This document shows positions 31,330 through 37,802 of a DNA stretch of 37,802 nt, in pieces. The first letter of the stretch is position 1. Every line of letters starts with the position of its first letter. The position numbers and the translations under genes are program-made. The notes below the pieces were generated by a model. It had not been told where the DNA came from, ran no database searches, and saw only the letters and a list, made by a program, of their open reading frames with translations. The stretch is from Pseudoselenomonas ruminantium (lineage in GTDB: Bacteria > Bacillota > Negativicutes > Selenomonadales > Selenomonadaceae), in contig NZ_FOQK01000030.1 in assembly GCF_900113715.1 (NCBI RefSeq), positions 1 to 37,802 on the forward strand, given 5' to 3'.

Positions 31330-32085
31330 TCACATATTCGCCAGCAGCATCGCACCCACTGTCGGATATACTTTGCTTGCGGCTTCATGCATGAAAGGCT
31401 TGGCCGTCGCCACAGTGAAGCCCGCGAACCGCTCGATCATCGGCAGATCGTTCTTGTCATCGCCGATGACCAGCAGCTCACTGCCCTGCCAGCCACTGTC
31501 AGCCAGCATCTGCTGCAGGCCCCAGCCCTTGTCCGCTTCGACGGCATTGATGTCAAGATAGCTGCGGTTGATATTGCCGCCCAGGCTCGGATAAACTGTC
31601 CGTATCGCATCGCATACCTGCTGTGCTTCCGCAGGCGTTGCCAGCTTGATGCTGAGCTGCACGACATCCGGCAGCGCCAGTGCCTCGGCCGTCGTGATTG
31701 GCGGCACCAGCCCGGCCGGGATGTCCGGGTTCGGACGGATACTGCGCACGCTGCGAGCCGTAAAGACCAGCAGCGAATGGCTTTCCTCCTGCATGATCGG
31801 CATAGCGAGCACACCCTGCAGGACCTCCGGCGCAATAGCCTGGCAATGTATCATCTTCCCTGCGCCATCAACGGAAACAGCGCCATTGTTGCAGACGAGG
31901 AAATCCGGCTGCCAGTCCGCATACCGTGCCAAGGCCTCGCGGATAAGCGTGAGCCCCCGTCCCGTCGCAATGCCGAATTTATGGCCAGCGGCCTGCCAGG
32001 CCTTGATGGCCTTGATGTTCTCGGCCGGAATCGGTTCGCCGATGGGACATAGCGTCCCATCAAAATCTGTTGCTGCAATCTTCAT
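31330..32085 (-). CDS. HAD-IIB family phosphatase
   Basis: A 251-residue Cof-type HAD hydrolase. DFDGTL (residues 7-12) carries the nucleophile, ATGRG is motif II, DKGWG contains the motif III lysine, and GDDKNDLPM is motif IV. A C2 cap lies between. The substrate is unknown, probably a phosphosugar. AGGTGG precedes the ATG. It lies 30 bases downstream of the small gene at 32116, so the two are probably cotranscribed. Confidence 0.9.
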   Translation of the reverse strand: MKIAATDFDGTLCPIGEPIPAENIKAIKAWQAAGHKFGIATGRGLTLIREALARYADWQPDFLVCNNGAVSVDGAGKMIHCQAIAPEVLQGVLAMPIMQEESHSLLVFTARSVRSIRPNPDIPAGLVPPITTAEALALPDVVQLSIKLATPAEAQQVCDAIRTVYPSLGGNINRSYLDINAVEADKGWGLQQMLADSGWQGSELLVIGDDKNDLPMIERFAGFTVATAKPFMHEAASKVYPTVGAMLLANM

Positions 32086-32115
32086 CTGCTTCCACCTGTA
32101 CTTTTCTCTGCCGTG

Positions 32116-32376
32116 TCAACCCTCGTCTGAAAAACGCCGCCGGAAAAGCTCCGACTCCTTGCCCTTGCCCGTGAACAGCAACGAGCACATCTCCTCGATC
32201 GACAGCTTGTCCACATCAGCTATCTCGATGACCAAGGTCGCCGCCTGCGTATGCATGCTGCCCACTGGCAGGCACAGATACTTTTCGGGAATCCCTGCGG
32301 CCTGGCCTTGATAGTCCTTTACTTCGACTTCCTGCTCAGCTGGCAGGATTGCTGCTAGTTCTGATAATACAATCAT
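32116..32376 (-). CDS. Small hypothetical protein
   Basis: An 86-residue soluble protein that I do not recognise. It is acidic, with no cysteine pair, signal peptide or membrane segment. Residues 1-60 read like a compact alpha/beta fold (VEVKDYQGQAAGIPEKYLCL). The C-terminal region ends in charged residues (FTGKGKESELFRRRFSDEG). GGGGA lies before the ATG at 32376; the frame also has an ATG eight codons upstream with no ribosome binding site. It is first of a likely two-gene unit with the HAD phosphatase. Confidence 0.6.
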   Translation of the reverse strand: MIVLSELAAILPAEQEVEVKDYQGQAAGIPEKYLCLPVGSMHTQAATLVIEIADVDKLSIEEMCSLLFTGKGKESELFRRRFSDEG

Positions 32377-32472
32377 GTTTTCCCCATTCTTTCCTGGCAT
32401 ATCAGCCCATAGTTATATAATATAATTCGCCATCCTGCAGTAAAATTCCTGCCTCTTATTTCATTCAGTTCA

Positions 32473-32502
32473 TTCGCATATTCATCGGATTCATGCTATA
32501 AT
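32473..32502 (+). promoter_or_regulatory. Promoter of the zinc-ribbon gene
   Basis: TTCGCA (32473-32478) and TATAAT (32497-32502) are 18 bases apart, with TGC before the -10 (extended -10). Confidence 0.55.
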
Positions 32503-32563
32503 AGAAATAATAATATTTCGTATCTCAAATAGCCCCTGCGGCTCCAAGGAAGGAGGTTTTCCC

Positions 32564-33034
32564 ATGATCATGAAGAAAAAACCTACACTCCGCAACTGCG
32601 AGGAATGCGGCAAGGTGTTCGTCGACAATACTGGCAATCTGACGGTCTGCTCCAAATGCTATGAAAAGCAGCGCGAGGATGAGAAAATCGTCATCGAATA
32701 CGTCCGTGAACACCCTCATTCGACCATCAAGAAAATCTGTAAGGAAACGGGGGCTACCTTCAAGCTCGTTTCTACCATGGTACAGCGGGGCCAGTTCTTC
32801 GCCAACGGCGGGCAGGTCCTCTATCCCTGCAGCCGCTGCCGGAAGCCCATATCCCATGGTCTTTATTGCCCAGAGTGTGCCGCACTGCTCAACAAGGCAA
32901 TCCGCAATTCGAACGAGATCGCAAAATCGCGTGAGCGCATGAAAGAACTCAGCAAGGAGCTCGGTACTTCCAAGCGCACCAAAGGCCATCGGCTCCACTG
33001 GATGGATGTGCGCGACAAGAACAAGGACAAATGA
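32564..33034 (+). CDS. YvyF-like zinc-ribbon/HTH protein (flagellar-region family)
   Basis: A 156-residue protein. An N-terminal zinc ribbon (NCEECGKVF ... CSKCYEK, two C-x2-C pairs) is followed by a helix-turn-helix-like segment (HPHSTIKKICKETGATFKLV), a second C-x2-C ribbon pair (CSRC ... CPEC) and a basic tail. The first half resembles the YvyF/TIGR03826 family encoded next to flgM and flgN in Firmicutes, where it has a flagellar regulatory role. No flagellar gene is near, so it is either an orphan regulator or a relative with another job. GGAGG lies before the ATG at 32564; a second ATG is two codons on. Own promoter and terminator. Confidence 0.75.
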   Translation: MIMKKKPTLRNCEECGKVFVDNTGNLTVCSKCYEKQREDEKIVIEYVREHPHSTIKKICKETGATFKLVSTMVQRGQFFANGGQVLYPCSRCRKPISHGLYCPECAALLNKAIRNSNEIAKSRERMKELSKELGTSKRTKGHRLHWMDVRDKNKDK

Positions 33035-33036
33035 GC

Positions 33037-33069
33037 ACAAAAACAGCCTCCTGGCGAGGCTGTTTTTTT
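33037..33069. terminator. Terminator between the zinc-ribbon and DUF362 genes
   Basis: AAAACAGCCTC and GAGGCTGTTTT pair over a 5-base loop, followed by TTTC. It serves both convergent genes. Confidence 0.9.
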
Positions 33070-33074
33070 CATGC

Positions 33075-34199
33075 TTATTTCAATGTCACCAGCTCATACT
33101 CCCGCGTGCCGATGCCGATCTTCTCGCCATGCTCCAAGGTTTCTTTCCAATGCACATTCGGGTTGCTGTCCAGGAAGACATCATGGTGATGATGCCAATC
33201 CGGCTGTGCCAGATGATCGCCCAGCTGGCTGTTGGCAATCGGCGTCGCCTTCTGGCAGGCATCTACACAGGCCTGGTCAAGCGCAATCGGGTCGAAGGAC
33301 GCAAACATGCCGATATTCGGCAGGATAGCCGCATCGTTCTCGCCATGGCAGTCACAGTTCGGAGAAATATCCATGGCCAGATTGATATGGAAGCACGGAC
33401 GATCCTGTACGACAGCCTGTGCATACTCTGCCATCTTCTTGTCGAGCAGATCCCCGGCATCCCACTGCTCATTGCGGATAGCCGAGAAACTGCACGCCCC
33501 GATGCAGCGGCCGCAGCCCTTGCAGAGCTCCGGATCGATATGCGCCTTGCCCGTAGCGAAGCTGATGGCATCAGAACCACATTCCTTGGCGCACTTATGG
33601 CAGTTGCGGCAACGGTCTTCATTCACAACGCATTTGCCCGAGGAATGCTGCTCCATCTTGCCGGCCCGGCTGCCACAGCCCATGCCGATATTCTTGATGG
33701 CACCGCCAAAGCCCGTCATCTCATGGCCCTTGAAATGGGCCAGGCTGATGAACACGTCGGCATCCATCACCGCCCGGCCGATCTTGGCCGCCTTGACGAT
33801 CTCACCGTTCTTCACCGGTACCTCAACATCATCCGTGCCCTTGAGACCATCGCCGATGATGATCTGGCAGCCCGTCGTCGTCGGATTGAAGCCGTTGAGA
33901 TTCGCACAGTCCATATGCTCCAGTGCATGCTTGCGGCTGCCCGGATAAAGCGTATTGCAGTCCGTAAGGAAGGGGACACCGCCTTGCTCCTTGACGATGT
34001 CTGCAATGACCTTTGCATACTGCGGACGCAGGAAAGCCATATTGCCCAGTTCGCCGAAATGCATCTTGATGGCGACAAACTTGCCTTCCATGTCAATCTC
34101 CCTGATTCCTGCCGCCAGGCAGAGTGTCTTGAGCTTCGTCAGGATGCTCTGACCAACCTGCACGCGGAAATCCGTAAAATACACCTTTGCTTTCTCCAT
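33075..34199 (-). CDS. DUF362 protein with a 2x[4Fe-4S] ferredoxin domain
   Basis: A 374-residue cytoplasmic protein. A DUF362 domain (MHFGELGN, LTDCNTLYPGSR, SLAHFKGHEMTGFGGAIKNIGMG) is split by a bacterial-type ferredoxin segment with two clusters (CRNCHKCAKEC and CKGCGRCIGAC, at about residues 195-240). The family is widespread in anaerobes; it is thought to take part in electron transfer, but no reaction is established. AGGAGG lies before the ATG. It is transcribed alone from 34431-34459 through a 225-nt structured leader with its own hairpin, so expression may be controlled after initiation. Confidence 0.9.
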   Translation of the reverse strand: MEKAKVYFTDFRVQVGQSILTKLKTLCLAAGIREIDMEGKFVAIKMHFGELGNMAFLRPQYAKVIADIVKEQGGVPFLTDCNTLYPGSRKHALEHMDCANLNGFNPTTTGCQIIIGDGLKGTDDVEVPVKNGEIVKAAKIGRAVMDADVFISLAHFKGHEMTGFGGAIKNIGMGCGSRAGKMEQHSSGKCVVNEDRCRNCHKCAKECGSDAISFATGKAHIDPELCKGCGRCIGACSFSAIRNEQWDAGDLLDKKMAEYAQAVVQDRPCFHINLAMDISPNCDCHGENDAAILPNIGMFASFDPIALDQACVDACQKATPIANSQLGDHLAQPDWHHHHDVFLDSNPNVHWKETLEHGEKIGIGTREYELVTLK

Positions 34200-34424
34200 G
34201 AATCTGCTCCTCCTGAAATAACATACACCAAATGAACAATGACTACTAACAGAAAATAACCACCAGCGGCTTTCTCGTCACCACTGGCGGCTATTTTCAT
34301 GATGTAATTCTTTTTCCATGTACAATCTCCCATGGGGTTCTTACCGGCCCATCGGAATCTCCTCCCTTTTGTTATTGACATGCCGGCCGCTCGCGGGAAG
34401 CTCTGAACTTCTTCCTTTGAGCTT
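34200..34424 (-). promoter_or_regulatory. Structured leader of the DUF362 gene
   Basis: The transcript begins near 34424. In order: a hairpin formed by CCGG-CAT and ATG-GGCCGG around 34340-34385; a strong GGGAGGAG followed by a 3-codon frame (ATG GGC CGG TAA, 34336-34347); CCATG/CATGG (34317-34335), which would hide a second ribosome binding site and the ATG of a 13-codon frame (MEKELHHENSRQW); and the hairpin at 34256-34301. I do not recognise a known riboswitch class. Confidence 0.45.
34256..34301 (-). terminator. Attenuator-like hairpin before the DUF362 gene
   Basis: On the minus strand AAAATAGCCGCCAGTGG pairs fully with CCGCTGGTGGTTATTTT when G-U pairs are allowed (three of them), over a loop of about 11 bases; the end is T-rich (TTATTTTCTG). 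It sits between promoter and gene, so it is an attenuator candidate. Confidence 0.5.
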
Positions 34425-34430
34425 ACTTAT

Positions 34431-34459
34431 ACTATAACCGATAGCGGCCTGAATGTCAA
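34431..34459 (-). promoter_or_regulatory. Promoter of the DUF362 gene
   Basis: On the minus strand TTGACA (34454-34459) and TATAGT (34431-34436) are 17 bases apart. Confidence 0.75.
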
Positions 34460-34508
34460 TAGAGTTTTCAGATTCTTTTATGTATTCTGCATACTATATC
34501 AATCAGCC

Positions 34509-35834
34509 TCAATGCAGATAAAGATCCCGCTGTGCTGCGGCCCTGTATTGGAGATACCCAGCCACCTCGATTGGCGTGAGGCCGTGGGTCGTTGCACTCA
34601 CCGACTGCATGGTCAAGAGATTCCCCTGACTGTCATACAGCTCCTCCTCCAGTGACAGGCGGAACGCATAGCGTTCCTCACGGATGCGCTTGGCTTGCAG
34701 CCGTTCCAGCAAGATGTAGCGGCAGCCAGCTTGTTCTGCCAGTGCCTGCCAGCTGGCAAACGTGCCAGCCTGCTGCGCTGGCGCAAATACCACCGGCGCA
34801 TAGCTCATCTGCAGCATCCGGCGCATGACACGCTGCATATACGGCTGATCTGCAACGATATGGTCATCGACCTCAAATTGGACCGGAGGCACATAAAGGC
34901 CGCCATCCAGCTGCTTGGCCTGGCCAGCCAGCACCGCTGATGGGTTCTCCTCAAAGGGATAGGTATCCTGATAATTGCGCAGGGCCTGGTCAAGGTAAAC
35001 GACCATATCATGGGCAAACCGCTCGGAGTTATGGTTCTTCTCCCAAGTGACACGCTGGCCAAACTGTACAAAGCCCCCCGATAGCGATTGCAGCACGCTC
35101 TTGACCGGATCCCCATCGATGACTACCCGCGTCAGGTTCATCTTATGCTCATAGGCGCGCGCAAAAGCATGATTTCCTACGGCCGGCGCACCAAAGGTCA
35201 CGACCTGCAGCTGCTCTGGCCGCACCCCCATATCAGCCAGCCGCGCAGCCGTCAAGGTAGCCACGGCCCCCCCGAGGCTATGGCCCGTCAGATAGAGTAC
35301 TGCCTTGGGATTTTCCCTGAGCAGGCCTGCAATGACCTCGCCAGCGGTCGCATCACCAAAGGCAGGCAGCTTTTTCTGGAACAAGGCCACGCGTGTGTAA
35401 TCGTTGAAGCCTTGATGTACCAGCGGATCTGCCCCGCTGTGCCCGCCTTCCGTTGCTGCCGCTTGGAAGGCATCGGGATTGTTGCCAGCAAAATATACGC
35501 GAGAAAGACGCAGATCGACCTCCGCGTCTTTCAGACGCTCTGTGCCCGGAAAGACCAGGATATACATCTCCGTCTGGTCTGGCAGCTCACGCGAGGCCAG
35601 ATAGAACCTGCCCTCTGCTATGCTGTTGATGTTTTCCTGCGACTCGAACGTCCAGCCGATCCCCTGCAGCCACTGGCGGGTCAGGATATTCATCTCATCG
35701 CTGTACGAAGCCATCGAGATCAGGCTTGTCGCCAGATAGAGATCCGCACGCCCGACCTCCGCTGCTCTGGCCACCAGTCCCGGCAGGCAGAAATACACCA
35801 GCATGACTAGCCCGATAACACGCTTCCACCACAT
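34509..35834 (-). CDS. Secreted class 3 (Rhizomucor-type) lipase
   Basis: A 441-residue exported alpha/beta hydrolase. A signal peptide covers about residues 1-25 (MWWKRVIGLVMLVYFCLPGL, ending VARA). The nucleophile elbow is GHSLGG in YLTGHSLGGAVATLTAARL, and the oxyanion region includes LVFPGTE. A putative catalytic Asp lies in VIDGDPVKSV, with a His later. It should hydrolyse acyl-glycerols or other esters outside the cytoplasm. The C-terminal 170 residues have no clear relative that I can name. I start at the ATG at 35834 (GAAAGAGGTGG upstream); the 21 codons before it overlap the tRNA terminator. No clear terminator follows. Confidence 0.88.
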   Translation of the reverse strand: MWWKRVIGLVMLVYFCLPGLVARAAEVGRADLYLATSLISMASYSDEMNILTRQWLQGIGWTFESQENINSIAEGRFYLASRELPDQTEMYILVFPGTERLKDAEVDLRLSRVYFAGNNPDAFQAAATEGGHSGADPLVHQGFNDYTRVALFQKKLPAFGDATAGEVIAGLLRENPKAVLYLTGHSLGGAVATLTAARLADMGVRPEQLQVVTFGAPAVGNHAFARAYEHKMNLTRVVIDGDPVKSVLQSLSGGFVQFGQRVTWEKNHNSERFAHDMVVYLDQALRNYQDTYPFEENPSAVLAGQAKQLDGGLYVPPVQFEVDDHIVADQPYMQRVMRRMLQMSYAPVVFAPAQQAGTFASWQALAEQAGCRYILLERLQAKRIREERYAFRLSLEEELYDSQGNLLTMQSVSATTHGLTPIEVAGYLQYRAAAQRDLYLH

Positions 35835-35861
35835 ACTATCCACCTCTTTCCAGATATACAA

Positions 35862-35888
35862 GAAAAGCCCAGACAACTGTCTGAGCTT
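35862..35888 (-). terminator. Terminator of the rRNA-tRNA operon
   Basis: On the minus strand AGCTCAGACA pairs with TGTCTGGGCT (one G-U) and is followed by TTTTCTTG, just after the last tRNA-Leu. Confidence 0.8.
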
Positions 35889-35898
35889 ACAATCCAAA

Positions 35899-35984
35899 TG
35901 GTGCGGTCGATGGGACTTGAACCCATACGTCTTGTGAACACTACCCCCTCAAAGTAGCGCGTCTGCCAATTCCGCCACGACCGC
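35899..35984 (-). tRNA. tRNA-Leu(GAG), copy 1
   Basis: An 86-nt class II tRNA with a long variable arm, encoded CCA and anticodon loop TTGAGGG. It is the last gene of the array. It pairs with the copy at 36112-36197; the acceptor stems differ by a compensated C-G/U-A pair. Confidence 0.95.
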
Positions 35985-35991
35985 GAGAACA

Positions 35992-36078
35992 TGGTGCGGA
36001 TGAGAGGACTTGAACCTCCACGATATCACTACCACTAGTACCTGAAACTAGCGCGTCTGCCGATTCCGCCACATCCGC
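35992..36078 (-). tRNA. tRNA-Leu(CAG), copy 1
   Basis: An 87-nt class II tRNA, CCA encoded, anticodon loop TTCAGGT. Compared with the copy at 36220-36306, changes in the acceptor and variable arm are compensated. Confidence 0.95.
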
Positions 36079-36111
36079 ATGATATGTAATTAGAAAACAC
36101 ATGAAAGAAAA

Positions 36112-36197
36112 TGGTGCGGTTGATGGGACTTGAACCCATACGTCTTGTGAACACTACCCCCTCAAAGTAGCGCGTCTGCCAATTCCGCCACAACCGC
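36112..36197 (-). tRNA. tRNA-Leu(GAG), copy 2
   Basis: An 86-nt class II tRNA, CCA encoded, same anticodon loop as copy 1 and nearly identical body. Confidence 0.95.
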
Positions 36198-36219
36198 ATA
36201 TAATCAATGTGTCAATATA

Positions 36220-36306
36220 TGGTGCGGACGAGAGGACTTGAACCTCCACGATGTCACCACCACTAGTACCTGAAACTAGCGCGTCTGCCGATTCCGCCAC
36301 GTCCGC
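36220..36306 (-). tRNA. tRNA-Leu(CAG), copy 2
   Basis: An 87-nt class II tRNA, CCA encoded, anticodon CAG. With the three Leu genes on its left it forms a GAG-CAG-GAG-CAG tandem. Confidence 0.95.
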
Positions 36307-36341
36307 ATAATAACTATTTGATTGTTGTGTAACTAAAATGG

Positions 36342-36430
36342 TGGTGCCGAGGACCGGAATCGAACCGGTACGGTTGTCTCCAACCGACGGATTTTAAGTC
36401 CGTTGCGTCTGCCAGTTCCGCCACCCCGGC
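36342..36430 (-). tRNA. tRNA-Leu(TAA)
   Basis: An 89-nt class II tRNA, CCA encoded, anticodon loop CTTAAAA, reading UUA/UUG. Confidence 0.95.
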
Positions 36431-36447
36431 AGTAACATTATCTAAAT

Positions 36448-36521
<74 letters not shown>

Positions 36522-36533
36522 ATAAAAAGCAAG

Positions 36534-36609
36534 TGGAGCTGGCGAGAGGAATTGAACCCCCAACCTGCTGATTACAAGTCAGCTGCTCTACCAATTGAGC
36601 TACACCAGC
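36534..36609 (-). tRNA. tRNA-Thr(TGT)
   Basis: A 76-nt tRNA, CCA encoded, anticodon loop CTTGTAA. Confidence 0.95.
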
Positions 36610-36618
36610 TTGAAAAAA

Positions 36619-36694
36619 TGGTGCCTCCGAGCGGAATCGAACCACTGACACGGGGATTTTCAGTCCCCTGCTCTACCAACTGAGCTACAGAGGC
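36619..36694 (-). tRNA. tRNA-Phe(GAA)
   Basis: A 76-nt tRNA, CCA encoded, anticodon loop CTGAAAA with GGGGA/TCCCC stem. Confidence 0.95.
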
Positions 36695-36719
36695 ATTTTC
36701 ACAAGTTGCTTATATATAG

Positions 36720-36739
36720 ATAACACCTTACGGTGTTAT
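36720..36739. other. Perfect hairpin in the tRNA-Phe/tRNA-Asp spacer
   Basis: ATAACACC and GGTGTTAT pair over four bases in the only long spacer of the array (53 bases). There is no T-run. On the minus strand TTGATT before it and TATCTA after it are 17 bases apart, so it could overlie an internal promoter or be a processing signal. Confidence 0.4.
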
Positions 36740-36747
36740 AATCAAAA

Positions 36748-36824
36748 TGGCGACCCGAAGGGGACTTGAACCCCTGACCTCCGCCGTGACAGGGCGGCAT
36801 TCTAACCAACTAAACTACCGGGCC
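36748..36824 (-). tRNA. tRNA-Asp(GTC)
   Basis: A 77-nt tRNA, CCA encoded, anticodon loop CTGTCAC, discriminator G as expected for Asp. Two G-U pairs lie in the acceptor stem. Confidence 0.94.
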
Positions 36825-36830
36825 GTAATA

Positions 36831-36906
36831 TGGTGGGCGATAACAGGATCGAACTGCTGACATCTTGCTTGTAAGGCAAGCGCTCTCCCAGCTGAGCTAA
36901 TCGCCC
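36831..36906 (-). tRNA. tRNA-Val(TAC)
   Basis: A 76-nt tRNA, CCA encoded, anticodon loop CTTACAA. Confidence 0.95.
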
Positions 36907-36912
36907 ATGAAA

Positions 36913-36988
<76 letters not shown>

Positions 36989-36997
36989 ATGATGAAA

Positions 36998-37072
36998 TGG
37001 TGACGCGTATGGGATTCGAACCCATGAAGCCGCCGTGAAAGGGCGGTGTCTTAACCGCTTGACCAACGCGCC
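36998..37072 (-). tRNA. tRNA-Glu(TTC)
   Basis: A 75-nt tRNA, CCA encoded, anticodon loop CTTTCAC. Confidence 0.95.
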
Positions 37073-37099
37073 AATACAATCAAGTGGATATCTAAAAAA

Positions 37100-37175
37100 T
37101 GGTGGCTCACCCGGGATTCGAACCCGGGACACCCTGATTAAAAGTCAGGTGCTCTACCAACTGAGCTAGTGAACC
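37100..37175 (-). tRNA. tRNA-Lys(TTT)
   Basis: A 76-nt tRNA, CCA encoded, anticodon loop CTTTTAA. Confidence 0.95.
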
Positions 37176-37180
37176 GTATC

Positions 37181-37257
37181 TGGCTGGGGTAGCTGGACTC
37201 GAACCAGCGGATGCGGGAGTCAAAGTCCCGTGCCTTAACCGACTTGGCTATACCCCA
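37181..37257 (-). tRNA. tRNA-Gln(TTG)
   Basis: A 77-nt tRNA, CCA encoded, anticodon loop CTTTGAC, U1-A72 pair as usual for Gln. Confidence 0.95.
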
Positions 37258-37280
37258 ATCACCCCAGGGTATTAACAAAA

Positions 37281-37356
37281 TGGCTCCTCGAGCAGGATTC
37301 GAACCTGCGACAGCCTGATTAACAGTCAGGTGCTCTACCGACTGAGCTATCGAGGA
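37281..37356 (-). tRNA. tRNA-Asn(GTT)
   Basis: A 76-nt tRNA, CCA encoded, anticodon loop CTGTTAA. First tRNA after the 5S genes, eight bases downstream of the second one. Confidence 0.95.
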
Positions 37357-37363
37357 ATCACAA

Positions 37364-37477
37364 CCGGCAATTTCCTATCCTCCCAGCCCGTCTCCAGGCA
37401 AGTACTTTCGGCCTCTGCATGCTTAACTACTTTGTTCGGTATGGGAACAGGTGGAACCATGCAGGCAACATCACCGG
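37364..37477 (-). rRNA. rrf: 5S rRNA, second (distal) copy
   Basis: 114 nt. It carries the universal 5S core (CCCATACCGAAC, AGTTAAGC, GAAAGTACTTG). Helix I is CCGGTGAT/ATTGCCGG and helix II TGCATG/CATGCA. It differs from the first copy mainly by paired changes in these helices. Confidence 0.93.
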
Positions 37478-37485
37478 ATATAAAA

Positions 37486-37599
37486 CTGGCAACTCCCTAT
37501 CCTCCCAGTCCGTCTCCAGACAAGTACTTTCGGCGTATATGTGCTTAACTACTGTGTTCGGTATGGGAACAGGTGGAACCACATAGCCAGCGTCACCAG
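37486..37599 (-). rRNA. rrf: 5S rRNA, first (proximal) copy
   Basis: 114 nt, same core. Helix I is CTGGTGAC/GTTGCCAG and helix II TATGTG/CACATA. Only eight bases separate it from the second copy. It follows the 23S gene through a spacer of about 180 bases. Confidence 0.93.
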
Positions 37600-37672
37600 A
37601 TATTTGATTGAATGAACCATGTCCACTCAAAACTATACAGAAGAATGTCGAACATTTTAGTTCTTAGCGGTC

Positions 37673-37779
37673 AACGTCAGCCAATCATCTGCGCCTTGCA
37701 GGCTTGATTCTTGGGACGTTTTCGCATACGGCCTGTTATCCAATCATTTTTCGCTTACGCTCAAATTCTTGGACAGGCC
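37673..37779 (-). repeat. Two related hairpins in the 23S-5S spacer
   Basis: Hairpin A (37730-37779) is closed by GGCCTGT/ACAGGCC. Hairpin B (37673-37720) is closed by AACGT/ACGTT. In both, CCAATCAT near one side pairs partly with TTCTTGG on the other, so they look like diverged tandem copies. They probably form processing stems of the pre-rRNA. Confidence 0.55.
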
Positions 37780-37783
37780 AGTA

Positions 37784-37802
37784 AAGTTAAGCCCTCGACT
37801 TA
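37784..37802 (-). rRNA. rrl: 23S rRNA, extreme 3' end (partial)
   Basis: The last bases of the window read on the minus strand TAAGTCGAGGGCTTAACTT, which matches the usual 23S 3' terminus (TCGAGGACTTAAC type). The rest of the gene lies beyond the window; the exact end is uncertain by a few bases. Confidence 0.7.

Noticed and set aside
34139-34381. 80-residue ORF overlapping the DUF362 start
   Set aside because: The start has no ribosome binding site and the frame runs through the leader hairpins and into the DUF362 gene; shorter frames with good sites explain the region better.

Overview
The window looks like the chromosome of an anaerobic, G+C-rich diderm Firmicute of the Negativicutes, most likely Selenomonadaceae (Selenomonas/Mitsuokella type). 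This is inferred from gene content and base composition; no marker gene long enough to name a species is present. The evidence is a Tat-exported methylmenaquinol-type fumarate reductase (mfrABE), a Bacillus-like yaaR-holB-ricT-trmN6-rsmI-metG-tatD-yabE gene order in high-GC DNA, and a glycyl-radical sugar pathway.

Layout. 1-1611: brnQ (minus strand) with a leader containing a terminator-like hairpin and a short coupled ORF, divergent from an unknown coiled-coil protein. 2.2-4.9 kb: a PAS/degenerate GGDEF/EAL/PAS signalling gene cut by an in-frame TAG. 5.0-13.2 kb: a housekeeping operon read right to left (yaaR, holB, ricT, trmN6, rsmI, then metG, tatD and a yabE-like 3D-domain gene), joined by 1- to 4-base overlaps. 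13.2-15.5 kb: a secreted His-rich small protein, a HAD phosphatase and a TrxR-like flavoprotein. 15.6-19.3 kb: the mfrABE operon. 19.5-21.5 kb: an HD-domain gene coupled to a TTG-started LysR gene, and a hotdog thioesterase. 21.5-25.6 kb: a glycyl radical enzyme with an FSA-type aldolase, divergent from its activating enzyme. This set matches the E. coli YbiW/PflD-FsaA/FsaB systems that split 1,5-anhydrohexitol 6-phosphates.

25.65-26.39 kb is a non-coding, strongly folded block of about 725 bp. Its last 65 bases recur at positions 1-65 of the window, and both copies abut a rho-independent terminator. This is the most unusual object here. 26.4-28.7 kb: a Zn/Cd P1B ATPase with a C-terminal metal-binding domain that has its own internal start site, under an ArsR/SmtB-type operator. 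28.76-31.3 kb: a DNA-deoxyinosine glycosylase and a nitrogen pair (amtB-glnB) behind a folded leader. 31.3-35.8 kb: a HAD phosphatase with a small unknown gene, an orphan YvyF-like zinc-ribbon protein, a DUF362 ferredoxin-like protein behind a 225-nt structured leader, and a secreted class 3 lipase.

35.9-37.8 kb is the distal part of an rRNA operon read right to left: the extreme 3' end of 23S, two tandem diverged 5S genes and 15 tRNAs (Asn, Gln, Lys, Glu, Lys, Val, Asp, Phe, Thr, Gly and five Leu), ending in a terminator. Starts were chosen from ribosome binding sites and overlaps, so several genes are shorter than their longest open frame.
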